Both the position numbers and the translations under genes were made by a program. From Roseomonas rosulenta (GTDB taxonomy: Bacteria > Pseudomonadota > Alphaproteobacteria > Acetobacterales > Acetobacteraceae), in assembly GCF_016106005.1 (NCBI RefSeq), contig NZ_JACADR010000012.1:1-40064 (forward strand): a stretch of 40,064 nucleotides of DNA. The letters are read 5' to 3'. The notes beneath the pieces were generated by a model. The model was not told the DNA's origin, did not search any database, and was given only the letters and a program-made list of their open reading frames with translations. Below are positions 14,870 through 24,302 of this stretch, one piece after another. Positions within the stretch are counted from its first letter, which is position 1; every line of letters starts with the position of its first letter.

Positions 14870-16915
14870 TCAGCCCCGCGCCAGCATCAGCGCGCCGGAG
14901 GGGTCCACGGTTGCAGTCCAGCCAGGGCCAACCAGCGTGGTGGCATCGAGCTGAGTCACGATGGCGGGCCCGGCAAACGTCGCGCCGATACCGAGACGGC
15001 CGCGGTCAATCACCGTCGCCTCGACAGCACCGCTGCGCAGCAGGATACGCTGGCGCCCGATGGCGGCCTGCGCGGCGTCCCCACCGAACGGCTCGCGGCG
15101 TGCCGGGGCCGGCAACAGCCCAGCCGCTTCGACACGCAGCGTGACCACCTCGACCGCGACCTCGGGCAGGTCGAAGCCATAGAGAGCACGGTGCGCAGCC
15201 GCGAAGGCGGCACCCAGCCTCGCGGGCTCATCGCCTGGCTGCCAGGCGATGGGCAGTTCGTGCCCCTGTTCCTCGTAGCGCATGAGCGCCACGCGCCGCA
15301 TGCGTTGGTCCGTCGCCGTCACGCCCTCCTGCGCGAACCAGGTCGCTGCTTCCTTCTCGAGGCTCGCGAAGACATCCTCCAGTCGCAGGAGATCCGCGCG
15401 GTCCAGCGGCTCGGCGACGCTGCGCGCGAACTCGGCCTTGAGGTCCGCCGCCAGAAGGCCCTGCGCGCAGAGCACGCCAGGCGCGGGCGGCACCAGCACG
15501 CGCGTGATGCCGAGCAGTTCGGCGATGGCGCAGCCGTGCAGCGGACCCGCTCCGCCGAAGGGCACCAGGACAAACTCCCGCGGATCGTGTCCGCGCTCGA
15601 CCGAGACCACGCGGATCGCGCCGACCATGGTGTTGTCCGCGATAGCGAGGATGCCGCGCGCCGCTTCTGCAATCTCGAGGCCCAACGGCTCGGCCACGCG
15701 TTGCACAGCCGCCTCGGCCAGCGCCCGGTCGAGCGCCATGCGCCCGCCCAGCAGCGCCGGCGGCAGGTGGCCCAGCACCACATGCGCATCGGTCACCGTC
15801 GGCTCCAGCCCGCCGCGGCCGTAGCTCGCAGGTCCTGGATCGGCGCCCGCACTCTGTGGGCCGACCGTCAGCACGCCGTCGGAGCCAACCCGCGCGAGGG
15901 AACCGCCGCCGGCACCGATCGTTACCATGTCCACCATCGGCAGCGACAATGGCCAGGGACCGACACGGCCCGTCTGCGTGAGCCCGATCTCGCCCTTGGC
16001 GATCAGGCAGATGTCGGCGCTGGTGCCGCCGATATCGACGGTGATGATGTCCGCCACCCCCGCCGACGCGGCGACCGCGCGCGCGCCGACCACGCCGGCT
16101 GCGGGGCCGGAGAGCGCCGTCTGGGCGGGCGCGCGGCGGATCGCCCGGGCACCCGCGACGCCGCCATTCGACTTCATCAGCAGCAGTGGCGCGGCGATCC
16201 CGGCCTCCGTCAGCCGTGCCTCGAGCCGCGCGATGTAGGTGGATATCGCCGGCATGACGGCGGCGTTGAGGACGGTCGCCATGCTGCGTTCGTATTCGCG
16301 CACGACCGGAAACACATCGACCGAGGCGGTCAGCGCCAGGCCCGGTGCTTCCTCGGCCAGGATCGCAAGCGCGCGGCGTTCATGCGACGGGTTGGCAAAG
16401 GCATGCAGCAGGCAGACAGCGATCGCCGAGACGCCGGCCGCGCGTGCGGCCCGTGCAGCGTCCCGCACGGCAGCCTCGTCCAGCGGCGCGAGCTCGCTGC
16501 CATCCGAGGCGATGCGGCCCGCGGCTTCGAAGACCAGGGCCGGCGGCACGGGCCGGCGCGGCTTCACCCAGGCCCAGAGGTTGTCGCGCCGCGGCAGGTC
16601 GGCGCGGCCGATCTCCAGCACGTGCCGGAAGCCGGCCGTGGTCAGCAGCGCGGTGGGCGCGGTCTTGCCTTCCAGGATCAGGTTTGTCGCGACGGTGGTG
16701 CCGTGAAGGACGCGGCCAATCGCCTGCGGCTGTCGCCCCGCCGCCGCCAGCGCCAGATGCACGCCGGTGATGAACGCCTCCGACGGATCGCGCGGCGTGG
16801 AGGGCGTCTTGGCCGTCCAGGCCTCGCCCGTCGCGGTGTCCTGCAGCGTCACGTCGGTGAAGGTGCCGCCGATGTCGACGGCGACGATCAGGGGCGCTGC
16901 GTCAGGCGACGGCAT
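14870..16915 (-). CDS. hyuA: N-methylhydantoinase/5-oxoprolinase subunit A (copy 1)
   Basis: This 681-residue ASKHA-fold ATPase subunit belongs to the hydantoinase A/oxoprolinase family. With HyuB it opens cyclic amides (hydantoin, N-methylhydantoin, 5-oxoproline) at the cost of ATP. Phosphate-binding motifs are visible at residues 14-21 (DIGGTFTD) and 294-301 (DIGGTSAD), with LSGPAAGVVGA near 268-278 and GAGGGSLARV near 336. The C-terminal GPAIVTQLDATTLVGPGW block is typical of this branch. The ATG at 16915 lies 14 bases inside the end of hyuB, a coupled arrangement. An earlier in-frame start only re-reads hyuB. It is the last gene of the minus run that starts at 25834. Full length, all motifs present. 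The exact ring substrate cannot be told from sequence. Confidence 0.9.
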   Translation of the reverse strand: MPSPDAAPLIVAVDIGGTFTDVTLQDTATGEAWTAKTPSTPRDPSEAFITGVHLALAAAGRQPQAIGRVLHGTTVATNLILEGKTAPTALLTTAGFRHVLEIGRADLPRRDNLWAWVKPRRPVPPALVFEAAGRIASDGSELAPLDEAAVRDAARAARAAGVSAIAVCLLHAFANPSHERRALAILAEEAPGLALTASVDVFPVVREYERSMATVLNAAVMPAISTYIARLEARLTEAGIAAPLLLMKSNGGVAGARAIRRAPAQTALSGPAAGVVGARAVAASAGVADIITVDIGGTSADICLIAKGEIGLTQTGRVGPWPLSLPMVDMVTIGAGGGSLARVGSDGVLTVGPQSAGADPGPASYGRGGLEPTVTDAHVVLGHLPPALLGGRMALDRALAEAAVQRVAEPLGLEIAEAARGILAIADNTMVGAIRVVSVERGHDPREFVLVPFGGAGPLHGCAIAELLGITRVLVPPAPGVLCAQGLLAADLKAEFARSVAEPLDRADLLRLEDVFASLEKEAATWFAQEGVTATDQRMRRVALMRYEEQGHELPIAWQPGDEPARLGAAFAAAHRALYGFDLPEVAVEVVTLRVEAAGLLPAPARREPFGGDAAQAAIGRQRILLRSGAVEATVIDRGRLGIGATFAGPAIVTQLDATTLVGPGWTATVDPSGALMLARG

Positions 16916-18662
16916 CGCGGTACTCCCGGCGATGGAACAGTCCCGCGGGCGGGCGTTGCGCGCGGCGGGCCTCGGTGGCGGTGGTGTCCGGTGTGCCGTC
17001 GCGGATGACCACGCCGTAGTCGCGCGCGGCACTGTCGTTGCTGACGAAGCCGCCACGAACATCGGCCAGCACATCCGCGACCGGGCGGTCGAAGGGATGG
17101 CCCCAGCCGCCGCCGCCGCCCGTCTCGATGCGCAGCACATCGCCCTTGCCGAGCATCGTGCCGTCGGACAGCGGCGCGAGGATCCTCTCCCTTGGCGTGC
17201 CGGGATTCAGCACGGCTCGCCCGGACCCGCCGTTCATCCCGCCGGCGACGCCCCAGGGGGGATTCTTCACGCTGTCGATGCGGATGGCGACCATCGCTTC
17301 GTCGGCCAGCACCTCGAATTCCCGCACCACGCCGCAGCCGCCGCGGAACCGTCCGGGCCCGCCGGAATCGAGGTTCAGGCCATAGGCGCGCAGTCGCACC
17401 GGATAGGTGAGTTCCATGAACTCGACCGGGTAGTTCTCCTGCGCGACAAAGTAGACGGCGTCGGTGCCATCGGCAAAGGGGCGCGCGCCGTAGCCCACGC
17501 CGATGCCGTCGCTCAGCAGGAAGCGCTTGCCGTCAGCGGTGCCGCGCAGCGCGATCACGACATAGGCCGAATGTGCAGCCGGTGCTTCGCCGCCGCGCGC
17601 GACCGCCACCAGGCCATGCATCGCCGCCAGCAGGCGCATCATGGTCAGCCCACGCAGGCCGAGCGGCGCGGGCGCGCGCGGCGCCAGCAGCGATCCCTCG
17701 CGCAGGCGCACCTCGTCGATCGCGCGCGGGCCGCCGGCGTTCAGCACCTGGCCCGGATGGTCCTGCAGCACGTATAGGCCGAGAGCCATGCCCGGCACGT
17801 CCGGATGCATCAGCAGGTTCACCGGGCCGGCCGCCTGGTCGTCGGTCTCGGTGGCGTCGAAGATGAAGCGATCATCTGGCGTGCGCGTCAGCGCCAGCCG
17901 CAGCGTGAGCGGGGCGCTGCCCTGCCCGTCGCTGTCGATCGTGTCGGCGAAACGGGTGGTGCCGACGGGAAAGATGGACTTCAGCTGCGCGCGCACCGTC
18001 GCCTCGGTACGCGAGAGCAGTTGTGCGAAGGCATCGGACAGCACGTCCGGCCCGAAGCGGTCGGCCATGTCCACCAGGCGCCGTTCGCCCAGGCGGACCG
18101 CCGCCATCAGCGCGCGCGTGTCGCCCTGCGACTGGGTCGGGAAGCGGCTGTTGCGCCAGAAGGTACGCAGCAGGTCGGTATTCGTCTCGCCGTCGCGCAT
18201 CAGGCGCACCGGCGGGATGATGATGCCCTCCTGGAAATGGTCAGTGGCATCGGGGCTGATCGAGCCCGGCCGCAACCCGCCGATGTCGGAGAAATGCGCC
18301 CAGCCCATCACGAAGCCGATGCGGCGACCCTCGTGGAAAGCCGGCGCAAGGAAGACCTGGTCGTTGGAATGGGAGACGGCGCCGCGGCTGCCGTAGCAGT
18401 CATTGTACCAGTACAGGTCACCCTCGTGCATCGTCGCGATGGGGAAGTGCTCCGCAACCGGGCCCACGATGTCGCCGAAGATCGGCAGGTCGCTGCCCAC
18501 CGCCATGGCGCCATCAGCGTCGAACAGCGCGGTGTAGAAATCCTTCTTCTCGCGGATGAAGGCCGACATGGCGGTGCGTTCGAGCAGCGCCTCCATCTCC
18601 GCCTGCGCGGCGCGCGCGGCGCCGCGGATGATCTCGAGGGTGACGGGATCGCAGCGCGTCAT
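16902..18662 (-). CDS. hyuB: N-methylhydantoinase/5-oxoprolinase subunit B (copy 1)
   Basis: This 586-residue partner of HyuA belongs to the hydantoinase B/oxoprolinase family. The N-terminus DPVTLEIIRGAARAAQAEMEALLERTAMS is standard. Where many relatives have NDPY.GGTH..D, this protein reads NDCYGSRGAVSHSND near residues 87-101, as in a distinct sub-branch. The later part has SGGPGRFRGGCGVVREFEV and the C-terminal GGGGGWGHPFDRP block common to the family. The chosen ATG at 18662 is ten bases after the stop of the OppF-like gene. The extra 46 codons upstream re-read that gene. The C-terminus overlaps the hyuA start. Intact; expected to act as a complex with HyuA in the cytoplasm. Confidence 0.9.
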   Translation of the reverse strand: MTRCDPVTLEIIRGAARAAQAEMEALLERTAMSAFIREKKDFYTALFDADGAMAVGSDLPIFGDIVGPVAEHFPIATMHEGDLYWYNDCYGSRGAVSHSNDQVFLAPAFHEGRRIGFVMGWAHFSDIGGLRPGSISPDATDHFQEGIIIPPVRLMRDGETNTDLLRTFWRNSRFPTQSQGDTRALMAAVRLGERRLVDMADRFGPDVLSDAFAQLLSRTEATVRAQLKSIFPVGTTRFADTIDSDGQGSAPLTLRLALTRTPDDRFIFDATETDDQAAGPVNLLMHPDVPGMALGLYVLQDHPGQVLNAGGPRAIDEVRLREGSLLAPRAPAPLGLRGLTMMRLLAAMHGLVAVARGGEAPAAHSAYVVIALRGTADGKRFLLSDGIGVGYGARPFADGTDAVYFVAQENYPVEFMELTYPVRLRAYGLNLDSGGPGRFRGGCGVVREFEVLADEAMVAIRIDSVKNPPWGVAGGMNGGSGRAVLNPGTPRERILAPLSDGTMLGKGDVLRIETGGGGGWGHPFDRPVADVLADVRGGFVSNDSAARDYGVVIRDGTPDTTATEARRAQRPPAGLFHRREYRDAVA

Positions 18663-18672
18663 CGGGAAGCCT

Positions 18673-19665
18673 TCATGCGGCGTCGCGGCCGGGGATCTCG
18701 GGGGCGAGCTCGCGCCAGCGCAGGCAGTCGACGGCATGTGCCGGACCGGCATCCTCCAGCACGGGCTCTCGGCGGGCGCATGCTTCGGTCGCGGCGGCAC
18801 AGCGCGGATGGAAGCGGCAGCCGGGAGGGATGGCGCGCAGGCTCGGCGGGTCGCCCGGCAGGGAGGGCCCGCTCTCGCGCCCGTCGAGATGCGGCGCGGC
18901 AGCGATCAGCGCGCGCGTGTAGGGGTGGCGCGGTTCGGCGAACAACGTCGCCGCGCTGCCGTGCTCAACCACGCGGCCGAGATACATCACCGCGACGCGA
19001 TCGCAGACGCGCCGGACAACCGAAAGGTCGTGCGAGATGAACACATAGGTCAGCCCGAAGCGCGCGCGCAGGTCGCGCAACAGCCGCAGCACCGCCGCCT
19101 GCACCGACAGGTCGAGCCCCGCGGTGGGTTCGTCCAGGATCACCACCTTCGGCCGCAACAGCAGGATGCGTGCGAGGCCGATGCGCCGCTGCTGGCCGCC
19201 GGAGAGCTCGTGCGGGTAGCGCTCCGCCATGGCCGCATCGAGGCCAACGGCGGCGAGCGTCTCGGCAATGCGCGCGCGCTGTTCCGCACGGTCGGTGATG
19301 CCATGGATGGCGAGGCCCTCGGCCAGCGTCGCGCCGACACGCCACCAGGGATCGAGCGCCGCGCCAGGGTCCTGGTGGACATACTGCACCGCTTCGCGCA
19401 CGCGCCGCGCCGCACGAGGGTCGAGGCCCGAGACGGTGCGGCCTTCCAGCCGGATCTCGCCGGCGCTCTCGCGCTGCAGACCGAGCAGTGCTCGTGCGAG
19501 CGTGGTCTTGCCGCAGCCACTCTCGCCGACGATACCGAAGGTCTCGCCCTCATCGATCGAGAGGTCGACGCCATCCACCGCGCGCACGCCGGCACGCCGC
19601 CGCAGCAGGCCGCGACGCGCGCCGAGTTCCACGACCAGGCCAGATGCGCCCAGGATCTCAGGCAA
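18673..19665 (-). CDS. ABC transporter ATPase, OppF/DppF-like (second system)
   Basis: This roughly 330-residue ATPase belongs to the second Opp-type importer. Walker A (GESGCGKTT) lies near residues 47-55, the signature LSGGQQRR near 154-161, Walker B (VVILDEP) near 174-180, then FISHDLSVVRRVCDRVAVMYLG. The HPYTRALIAAAP tail and a cysteine end (CRFHPRCAAATEAC) are the Opp-type extension. The start is uncertain. A TTG at 19665 overlaps the stop of the OppD-like gene and gives a sensible N-terminus (LPEILGASGLVVEL). An ATG at 19710 would add 15 residues and overlap that gene by more than 50 bases. The hyuB gene follows ten bases downstream, linking uptake and hydrolysis in one transcript. Confidence 0.88.
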   Translation of the reverse strand: MPEILGASGLVVELGARRGLLRRRAGVRAVDGVDLSIDEGETFGIVGESGCGKTTLARALLGLQRESAGEIRLEGRTVSGLDPRAARRVREAVQYVHQDPGAALDPWWRVGATLAEGLAIHGITDRAEQRARIAETLAAVGLDAAMAERYPHELSGGQQRRIGLARILLLRPKVVILDEPTAGLDLSVQAAVLRLLRDLRARFGLTYVFISHDLSVVRRVCDRVAVMYLGRVVEHGSAATLFAEPRHPYTRALIAAAPHLDGRESGPSLPGDPPSLRAIPPGCRFHPRCAAATEACARREPVLEDAGPAHAVDCLRWRELAPEIPGRDAA

Positions 19666-20614
19666 GGGCAGCCTCGTGCCATGGGCAGGCCACCGCGCGG
19701 CCCTCGCCAAGACTCACCATGGGTGGCGCTTCCACGGCACAGCCTGAGTGAACGATGGGGCATCGCGGATGAAAGCGGCAGCCCGTCGGCTGCGCGGTCG
19801 CGGCGGGAACGGTGCCGGGAATGCCGGCAAGATCCGTCGCGCGATCGGGATGGCAGGCCAGCAGCATCCGCGTGTAGGGATGGCGCGGCGCATCGAGCAC
19901 CGCGCGCGTCGGGCCGGCTTCCGCCACGCGCCCGGCGTAGAGCACCGCAACCTCCGTGCAGACCGAGGCCAGCACCCCGAGATCATGCGTGACGAACAGT
20001 AGCGACAGGCCGCGCTCCGTCACCAATCCGCGCAGAAGCGCCAGGATCTCCCGCTGCGTGGTGACGTCGAGCGCGGTGGTGGGTTCATCCGCGACCACCA
20101 GCGCAGGATCGCACGCGAGTGCGGCGGCAATCAGCAGCCGCTGGCGCTGGCCGCCGGAGAACTGGTGCGGGTACTTGCGCAACGCCGCCACCGGATCGGG
20201 CAATTGAACGGCGCGGAACAATTCGACCAGCCGGTCGCGATGGTCGCGGCGCGACCCTCGGGCGTGACGGCGCATGATCTCCAGGATCTGGTCGCCGGCG
20301 CGGAACACCGGGTTGAGCGAGAGGTAGGGATCCTGCGGCACGAAGCCGATCCGCCCGCGGGCGGATTCCGCACGGTCCGACAGGATGTCGCGGCCTTCGA
20401 ACAGGATCGCCCCGCGCGGAGTCTCGGCGCCGCGCGGCAGGATTCCGAGGATGGCGCGCAGCAGCGTGGACTTGCCGCAGCCGCTCTCGCCCACCACGCC
20501 GAGCGTGCCACCGCGGGGGACGCTGAGCGACACGTCGTCCAGGATCTCGGCCACGCCACCCTCGCCGCGCAGGCGCACGGCCAGGCCTTCGACCTGCAGG
20601 ACGGGCGGGCTCAT
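19658..20614 (-). CDS. ABC transporter ATPase, OppD/DppD-like (second system)
   Basis: This 318-residue ATPase has Walker A (GESGCGKST) near residues 42-50, FVPQDPYLSLNP near 91-102 (Q-loop), FSGGQRQR near 152-159, Walker B (LVVADEP) near 172-178 and FVTHDLGVLASV. The tail has HPYTRMLLACHP and the cysteine-bearing CRFHPRCPIVHSGC, so unlike the OppD of the first system this one is full length. The ATG overlaps the permease stop (ATGA at 20611-20614). A much longer frame upstream only re-reads the permease. Complete and conventional. Confidence 0.9.
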   Translation of the reverse strand: MSPPVLQVEGLAVRLRGEGGVAEILDDVSLSVPRGGTLGVVGESGCGKSTLLRAILGILPRGAETPRGAILFEGRDILSDRAESARGRIGFVPQDPYLSLNPVFRAGDQILEIMRRHARGSRRDHRDRLVELFRAVQLPDPVAALRKYPHQFSGGQRQRLLIAAALACDPALVVADEPTTALDVTTQREILALLRGLVTERGLSLLFVTHDLGVLASVCTEVAVLYAGRVAEAGPTRAVLDAPRHPYTRMLLACHPDRATDLAGIPGTVPAATAQPTGCRFHPRCPIVHSGCAVEAPPMVSLGEGRAVACPWHEAALA

Positions 20615-21453
20615 CGGCGCGACCGTCGCAGCCGCGGATCGGCGGCATCGCGCAGCCCGTCGCCCAGCAGGTTGAAGCCCAGTACCAGCACCAGGATCGC
20701 AAGGCCCGGAAAGGTCGGGAACCACCAGGCTTCCGGCAAGTGCTGCCGCGCCTCGGAGACTGCCAGGCCCCAGTCCGGCGAGGGCGGCGCAGCACCGACC
20801 CCGAGGAAGCCCAGGATCGCCGCTGTCAGGATGGTGAAGCCCATGCCGATCGTGGCGCGCACCAGCACAGCCGGCGCGGCATTGGGCAGTACATGCAGGA
20901 ACAGGATCCGCGCCGGGCTCGCGCCGATGCCGGCCAGCGCATCGACGAACAATGCGCTGCGCAGCCGGCGCGTCTCGGCGAAGACCGTGCGCGCGAAGAA
21001 TGGCCAATAGGTCAGTGCCAATGCGACCATGGCCGCGCCGATGCCCGGCGCGATGAGTTGCCCGAGCGCCAGGGCCAGGATCAGCTGCGGCACGGCGAGG
21101 AAGACATCCGTCACCCGCATCAGCGTCTCGGACAGCCATCCCTCCCGCCAGCCTGCCGCCAGGCCGATCGGCACGCCGATCGCCATGGCCGCCAGTACGA
21201 CGGCGACCGCCACCAGCAGCGCATTGCGCGTGCCGAGTATGACGCGCGAGAGGATGTCCCGCCCGAGATTGTCCGTGCCGAACGGGAACTCGGCCGAGGG
21301 CGGCCGCAGCCGCTGCATGATGTGGCTTTCGAAGGCGTCGTCGGGATAGGGCGCGATCCAGGGTGCGAAGATCGCGACCACCAGGGCGAACAGTACGATC
21401 AGCCCTCCGAGGGCCGCCACACGGTCGCGCAACAGCAGGCGCAGCGCCGTCAC
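20611..21453 (-). CDS. ABC transporter permease, OppC/DppC-like (second system)
   Basis: This 280-residue inner-membrane permease opens with the helix VAALGGLIVLFALVVAIFAPWI, then the OppC landmark FPFGTDNLGRDILSRVILGTRN near residues 57-78. It has the EAA-like loop (FVDALAGIGASPARILFLHVLPN) and GFLGVGAAPPSPDWG near the end, closing with NLLGDGLRDAADPRLRR. The GTG at 21453 overlaps the stop of the OppB-like gene (GTGA) and gives the normal length. The open frame upstream of it is a shadow of the OppB gene. Complete. Confidence 0.89.
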   Translation of the reverse strand: MTALRLLLRDRVAALGGLIVLFALVVAIFAPWIAPYPDDAFESHIMQRLRPPSAEFPFGTDNLGRDILSRVILGTRNALLVAVAVVLAAMAIGVPIGLAAGWREGWLSETLMRVTDVFLAVPQLILALALGQLIAPGIGAAMVALALTYWPFFARTVFAETRRLRSALFVDALAGIGASPARILFLHVLPNAAPAVLVRATIGMGFTILTAAILGFLGVGAAPPSPDWGLAVSEARQHLPEAWWFPTFPGLAILVLVLGFNLLGDGLRDAADPRLRRSRR

Positions 21454-22463
21454 CGTCCGTCCTCCGCCACGCGCGGGTCGATCACCACCTGCGCGACGTC
21501 GACCAGGACGTTCACCACGGCGTAGACGACGCCGACCACCAGCGTGACCGCGAGCAGCGCCTTGTAGTCGGCCGACAGGATGGCCTGCACGGCATAGGTC
21601 CCGAGTCCTGGCCAGTCGAAGATTGCCTCCACCGCCACCGCGCCAGAGATCAGCGCGCCGAACAGCAACCCGACCTGGGTGACCACCAGCGTGACGGCGT
21701 TGCGCAGCACATAGATCGCCGCCAGCCGAATGCGACCGTAGCCCGCGGCGCGCGCATAGAGCACGAAGTCCTTCTGCAGCGTCTCCAGCACGCCCGAGCG
21801 CGTGAAGCGCGCGATGGTGGCGAGCCCCGGCAGGCTCAGCGTGATCGCTGGCAGCAGCAGATGCCGGCAACCGTCGAGGAACATGTCGGGGCGCCCGGCG
21901 ATCAGGCTGTCGATCAGCACGAAGCCGGTCACGCGCGGGGGCATGCCGAGGGCGACATCGATGCGCCCGCGCAGCGGCAGGATGTCGAGCTCCATGGAGA
22001 AGAGCAGCTGCAGCATGATCGCCAGCCAGAAGGAGGCGATGGCAAGCCCGCCAACCGAGAGCACCCGCACCAGATTGTCGACTACCCCGTTGTGATGGAG
22101 TGCTGCGACCAGCCCCAGCGGAATGCCGAGCAGTGTGGCGATGAACAGCGCTGCGAAGGTCAGTTCCAGCGTGGCGGGCAGGCGCTGCAGGATCTCCTCG
22201 GCCACCGGCCGGCCGGAGAAGACGCTGCGGCCGAAATCCCCGGTCATCACCTGGCGGACATGGATCACCGCCTGCTCGAGAATGGGCCGGTCGAGGCCAT
22301 ACTGCGCGCGGATCTCCGCGATCAGCGCCGGCGTCGCCGCATCGCCGGCGAGCGTCGCCGCCGGGTCGGCCGGGACGACGCGCGACAGGACGAAGGTCAG
22401 CACCACCAGCCCCAGCAACGCCGGCAGCGCCAGCAGCAGGCGCCTGAGGATGTAGCGGGCCAC
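21450..22463 (-). CDS. ABC transporter permease, OppB/DppB-like (second system)
   Basis: This 337-residue inner-membrane permease starts MARYILRRLLLALPALLGLVVLTF and has the class pattern YGLDRPILEQAVIHVRQVMTGDFGRSVF in its first periplasmic loop. RLPATLELTFAALFIATLLGIPLGLVAAL is followed by further helices, and the EAA-like loop is YARAAGYGRIRLAAIYVLRNAV. The C-terminus VIDPRVAEDGR is typical. It lies ten bases after the binding-protein gene and overlaps the OppC gene. In contrast to the first system, the order here is the common binding protein-B-C-D-F. Confidence 0.9.
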   Translation of the reverse strand: MARYILRRLLLALPALLGLVVLTFVLSRVVPADPAATLAGDAATPALIAEIRAQYGLDRPILEQAVIHVRQVMTGDFGRSVFSGRPVAEEILQRLPATLELTFAALFIATLLGIPLGLVAALHHNGVVDNLVRVLSVGGLAIASFWLAIMLQLLFSMELDILPLRGRIDVALGMPPRVTGFVLIDSLIAGRPDMFLDGCRHLLLPAITLSLPGLATIARFTRSGVLETLQKDFVLYARAAGYGRIRLAAIYVLRNAVTLVVTQVGLLFGALISGAVAVEAIFDWPGLGTYAVQAILSADYKALLAVTLVVGVVYAVVNVLVDVAQVVIDPRVAEDGR

Positions 22464-22473
22464 TATGCCGTGC

Positions 22474-24066
22474 TCAGTTCTCCAGCGACATCAGGCGCAA
22501 CTCTCCGCCCGAGCCGACGGGCGAGAAGGAATACCCCTGCACCCGCCGCGCAAGGCCGCGCAGGTTCAGCGTATTGTAGACCCAGATGTCCGGGCTGTCG
22601 GCTACCACCTGGCGCGTCGCCGCCTGGTACAGCCGTTCCCGCTCGGCGCGGTCGAGGCTGGCGCGTGCACGGCGCAGCAGGCTGTCCACTTCGCCGTTCG
22701 AGTACCAGGAACTCGCCTTCCAGGTACCGTGGAACTGGCTGTCGTACATTTGGCCGATCCAGTTCTCGGGATCGACGAAATAGGTCGAGACCCAGTGAAC
22801 CCACATGTCCGGCGTGGTCTGCGGCTGGCCGGTGGCGCCGGTGATGCCGGCCCAGGTGTTGGGCACGATGCGCAGGTTGATGCCGACCCGGCGCAGATCC
22901 GCCTGGAACATCTGCGCGGCCTGGACGGTCTGCTCAAGCTCGTTCTGGACGTGGATCTCGATCTCGCGCCCGATCGGCGCGCCGGCGGCGCGGGCGCGGT
23001 CGCAATGCTGGCGCGCCAGGTTCAGGTCGAAGGCATAGGGCACGAGGTCAGGCGGGTTGCCCCAGAGGTTGTTCGGGTTCGGTCCGCCATTGCGGACCAC
23101 CAGGCCCTTCAGGATCACGTCGTTGAAGCCCTGGTAGTTGAAGGCATGCGCGAAGCAGAGCCGCGCGTCGCGATTGTCGAAGGGCGGCTTGCTGTTGTTC
23201 ATGCGGATGATGAAAACGCGCATGCTCTCGTCGCGCGCTACGCGCGTGCGGGCGTTGCGGTCGACACGCTCCACCTGGTCCGTCGGCAGGTAGGAATCAG
23301 TCGCGTCGATCTCCCCGCGCAGCAGTGCGAGCACGCGGGTCGAGGTCTCCATCACTGGGCGCGCGCGCACCGTATCGATCGGGCGCGGGGTATGCGACCA
23401 GCCCATGAAGTGCTGCGGGAAGCGCGCGAGGTCGAGCGAGACGCGCGCCTGGTAGGTCGCCGGATCGACGCGATACGCACCGGACCCCGCACCGTTCACC
23501 GCCAGCCAGGCCGCGCCCCAGTCGTTGTTGGCGACATTGGGCGCGATCGCGCGCTGGTTGACGATGGCCACCAGAGGGATCGCCGACAGGAATGGCGCAT
23601 AGGGGCTTGAGAGTACGAAGCGCACCGTGCGCGGGCCGGTCGCGGTGACGTTCTCCGCCCGCAGAACGGGCGTGAAAGCGGCGGCCGGCGCGCGGTTCAT
23701 CGCCAGCAGGCGGCGGAAGGAATAGACGACGTCCTCCGCCGTCATGTCGCTGCCGTCGTGGAACTTGATGCCCTCGCGGAGGGTGAAGTCCCAGGTCAGG
23801 CCGTCGGCGCTGGTGGTGTGGCTCTCAGCGAGCCAGGGCACGAGCTGCGGCGGGTTGCCCTGGTAGCGGTACAGCCCGTCATAGACGTTGAGCAGCACGA
23901 ACTGGCTCGGCACGTCGAAGATGGCGTGGGGGTCGAGCGTCGCCGGAAGCGTATCGCCCCACACGAGGGGGCGCTGCTGTGCCGCGGCAGGCAGCGGTGC
24001 GGCCGCGATGGGCAACGTTGCGACGGCAGCAGCGAGCACGGCGGCGCGCAGTCGACGGAAGCCCAT
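22474..24066 (-). CDS. Oligopeptide/nickel-type ABC substrate-binding protein (second system)
   Basis: This 530-residue periplasmic binding protein of SBP family 5 has a Sec-type signal MGFRRLRAAVLAAAVATLPIA with an AAAQQ-like cleavage region near residue 30. Class landmarks are TLPATLDPHAIFDVPSQFVLLNVYDGLYRY, WDFTLREGIKFHDGS..TAEDVVYSFRRL near residues 95-125, and GSGAYRVDPATYQARVSLDLARF. The segment NPNNLWGNPPDLVPYAFDLNLAR sits where the ligand-proximal loop usually is. The ATG at 24066 follows a GGGAGAA ribosome site at about seven bases; an open frame upstream has no signal peptide. A 236-base gap to the preceding deacetylase could hold a secondary promoter. The ligand is unknown. The genes downstream suggest a cyclic amide or its conjugate. 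Confidence 0.9.
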   Translation of the reverse strand: MGFRRLRAAVLAAAVATLPIAAAPLPAAAQQRPLVWGDTLPATLDPHAIFDVPSQFVLLNVYDGLYRYQGNPPQLVPWLAESHTTSADGLTWDFTLREGIKFHDGSDMTAEDVVYSFRRLLAMNRAPAAAFTPVLRAENVTATGPRTVRFVLSSPYAPFLSAIPLVAIVNQRAIAPNVANNDWGAAWLAVNGAGSGAYRVDPATYQARVSLDLARFPQHFMGWSHTPRPIDTVRARPVMETSTRVLALLRGEIDATDSYLPTDQVERVDRNARTRVARDESMRVFIIRMNNSKPPFDNRDARLCFAHAFNYQGFNDVILKGLVVRNGGPNPNNLWGNPPDLVPYAFDLNLARQHCDRARAAGAPIGREIEIHVQNELEQTVQAAQMFQADLRRVGINLRIVPNTWAGITGATGQPQTTPDMWVHWVSTYFVDPENWIGQMYDSQFHGTWKASSWYSNGEVDSLLRRARASLDRAERERLYQAATRQVVADSPDIWVYNTLNLRGLARRVQGYSFSPVGSGGELRLMSLEN

Positions 24067-24302
24067 GGCGCGGTTCTCCCAGGAACGGACGTGGTCAGCG
24101 CATTTGAAACCCGCGCGGGCAGCCCCGGCAAGCCCCGGAGCCCACCCCAAAGCGCGTGCGCGCATCGTCACGCTGCACATCGGCGCGGCAGAATGCCCCC
24201 GCATGCGCCAGATCGCTGCAGTTGCGGCACCGTCGCCGGAGATGCCGGGAGGGAGCGTCCACCTGGCAATCTTCCGCACCGCGAGAGGCGGGGACCGAAC
24301 GT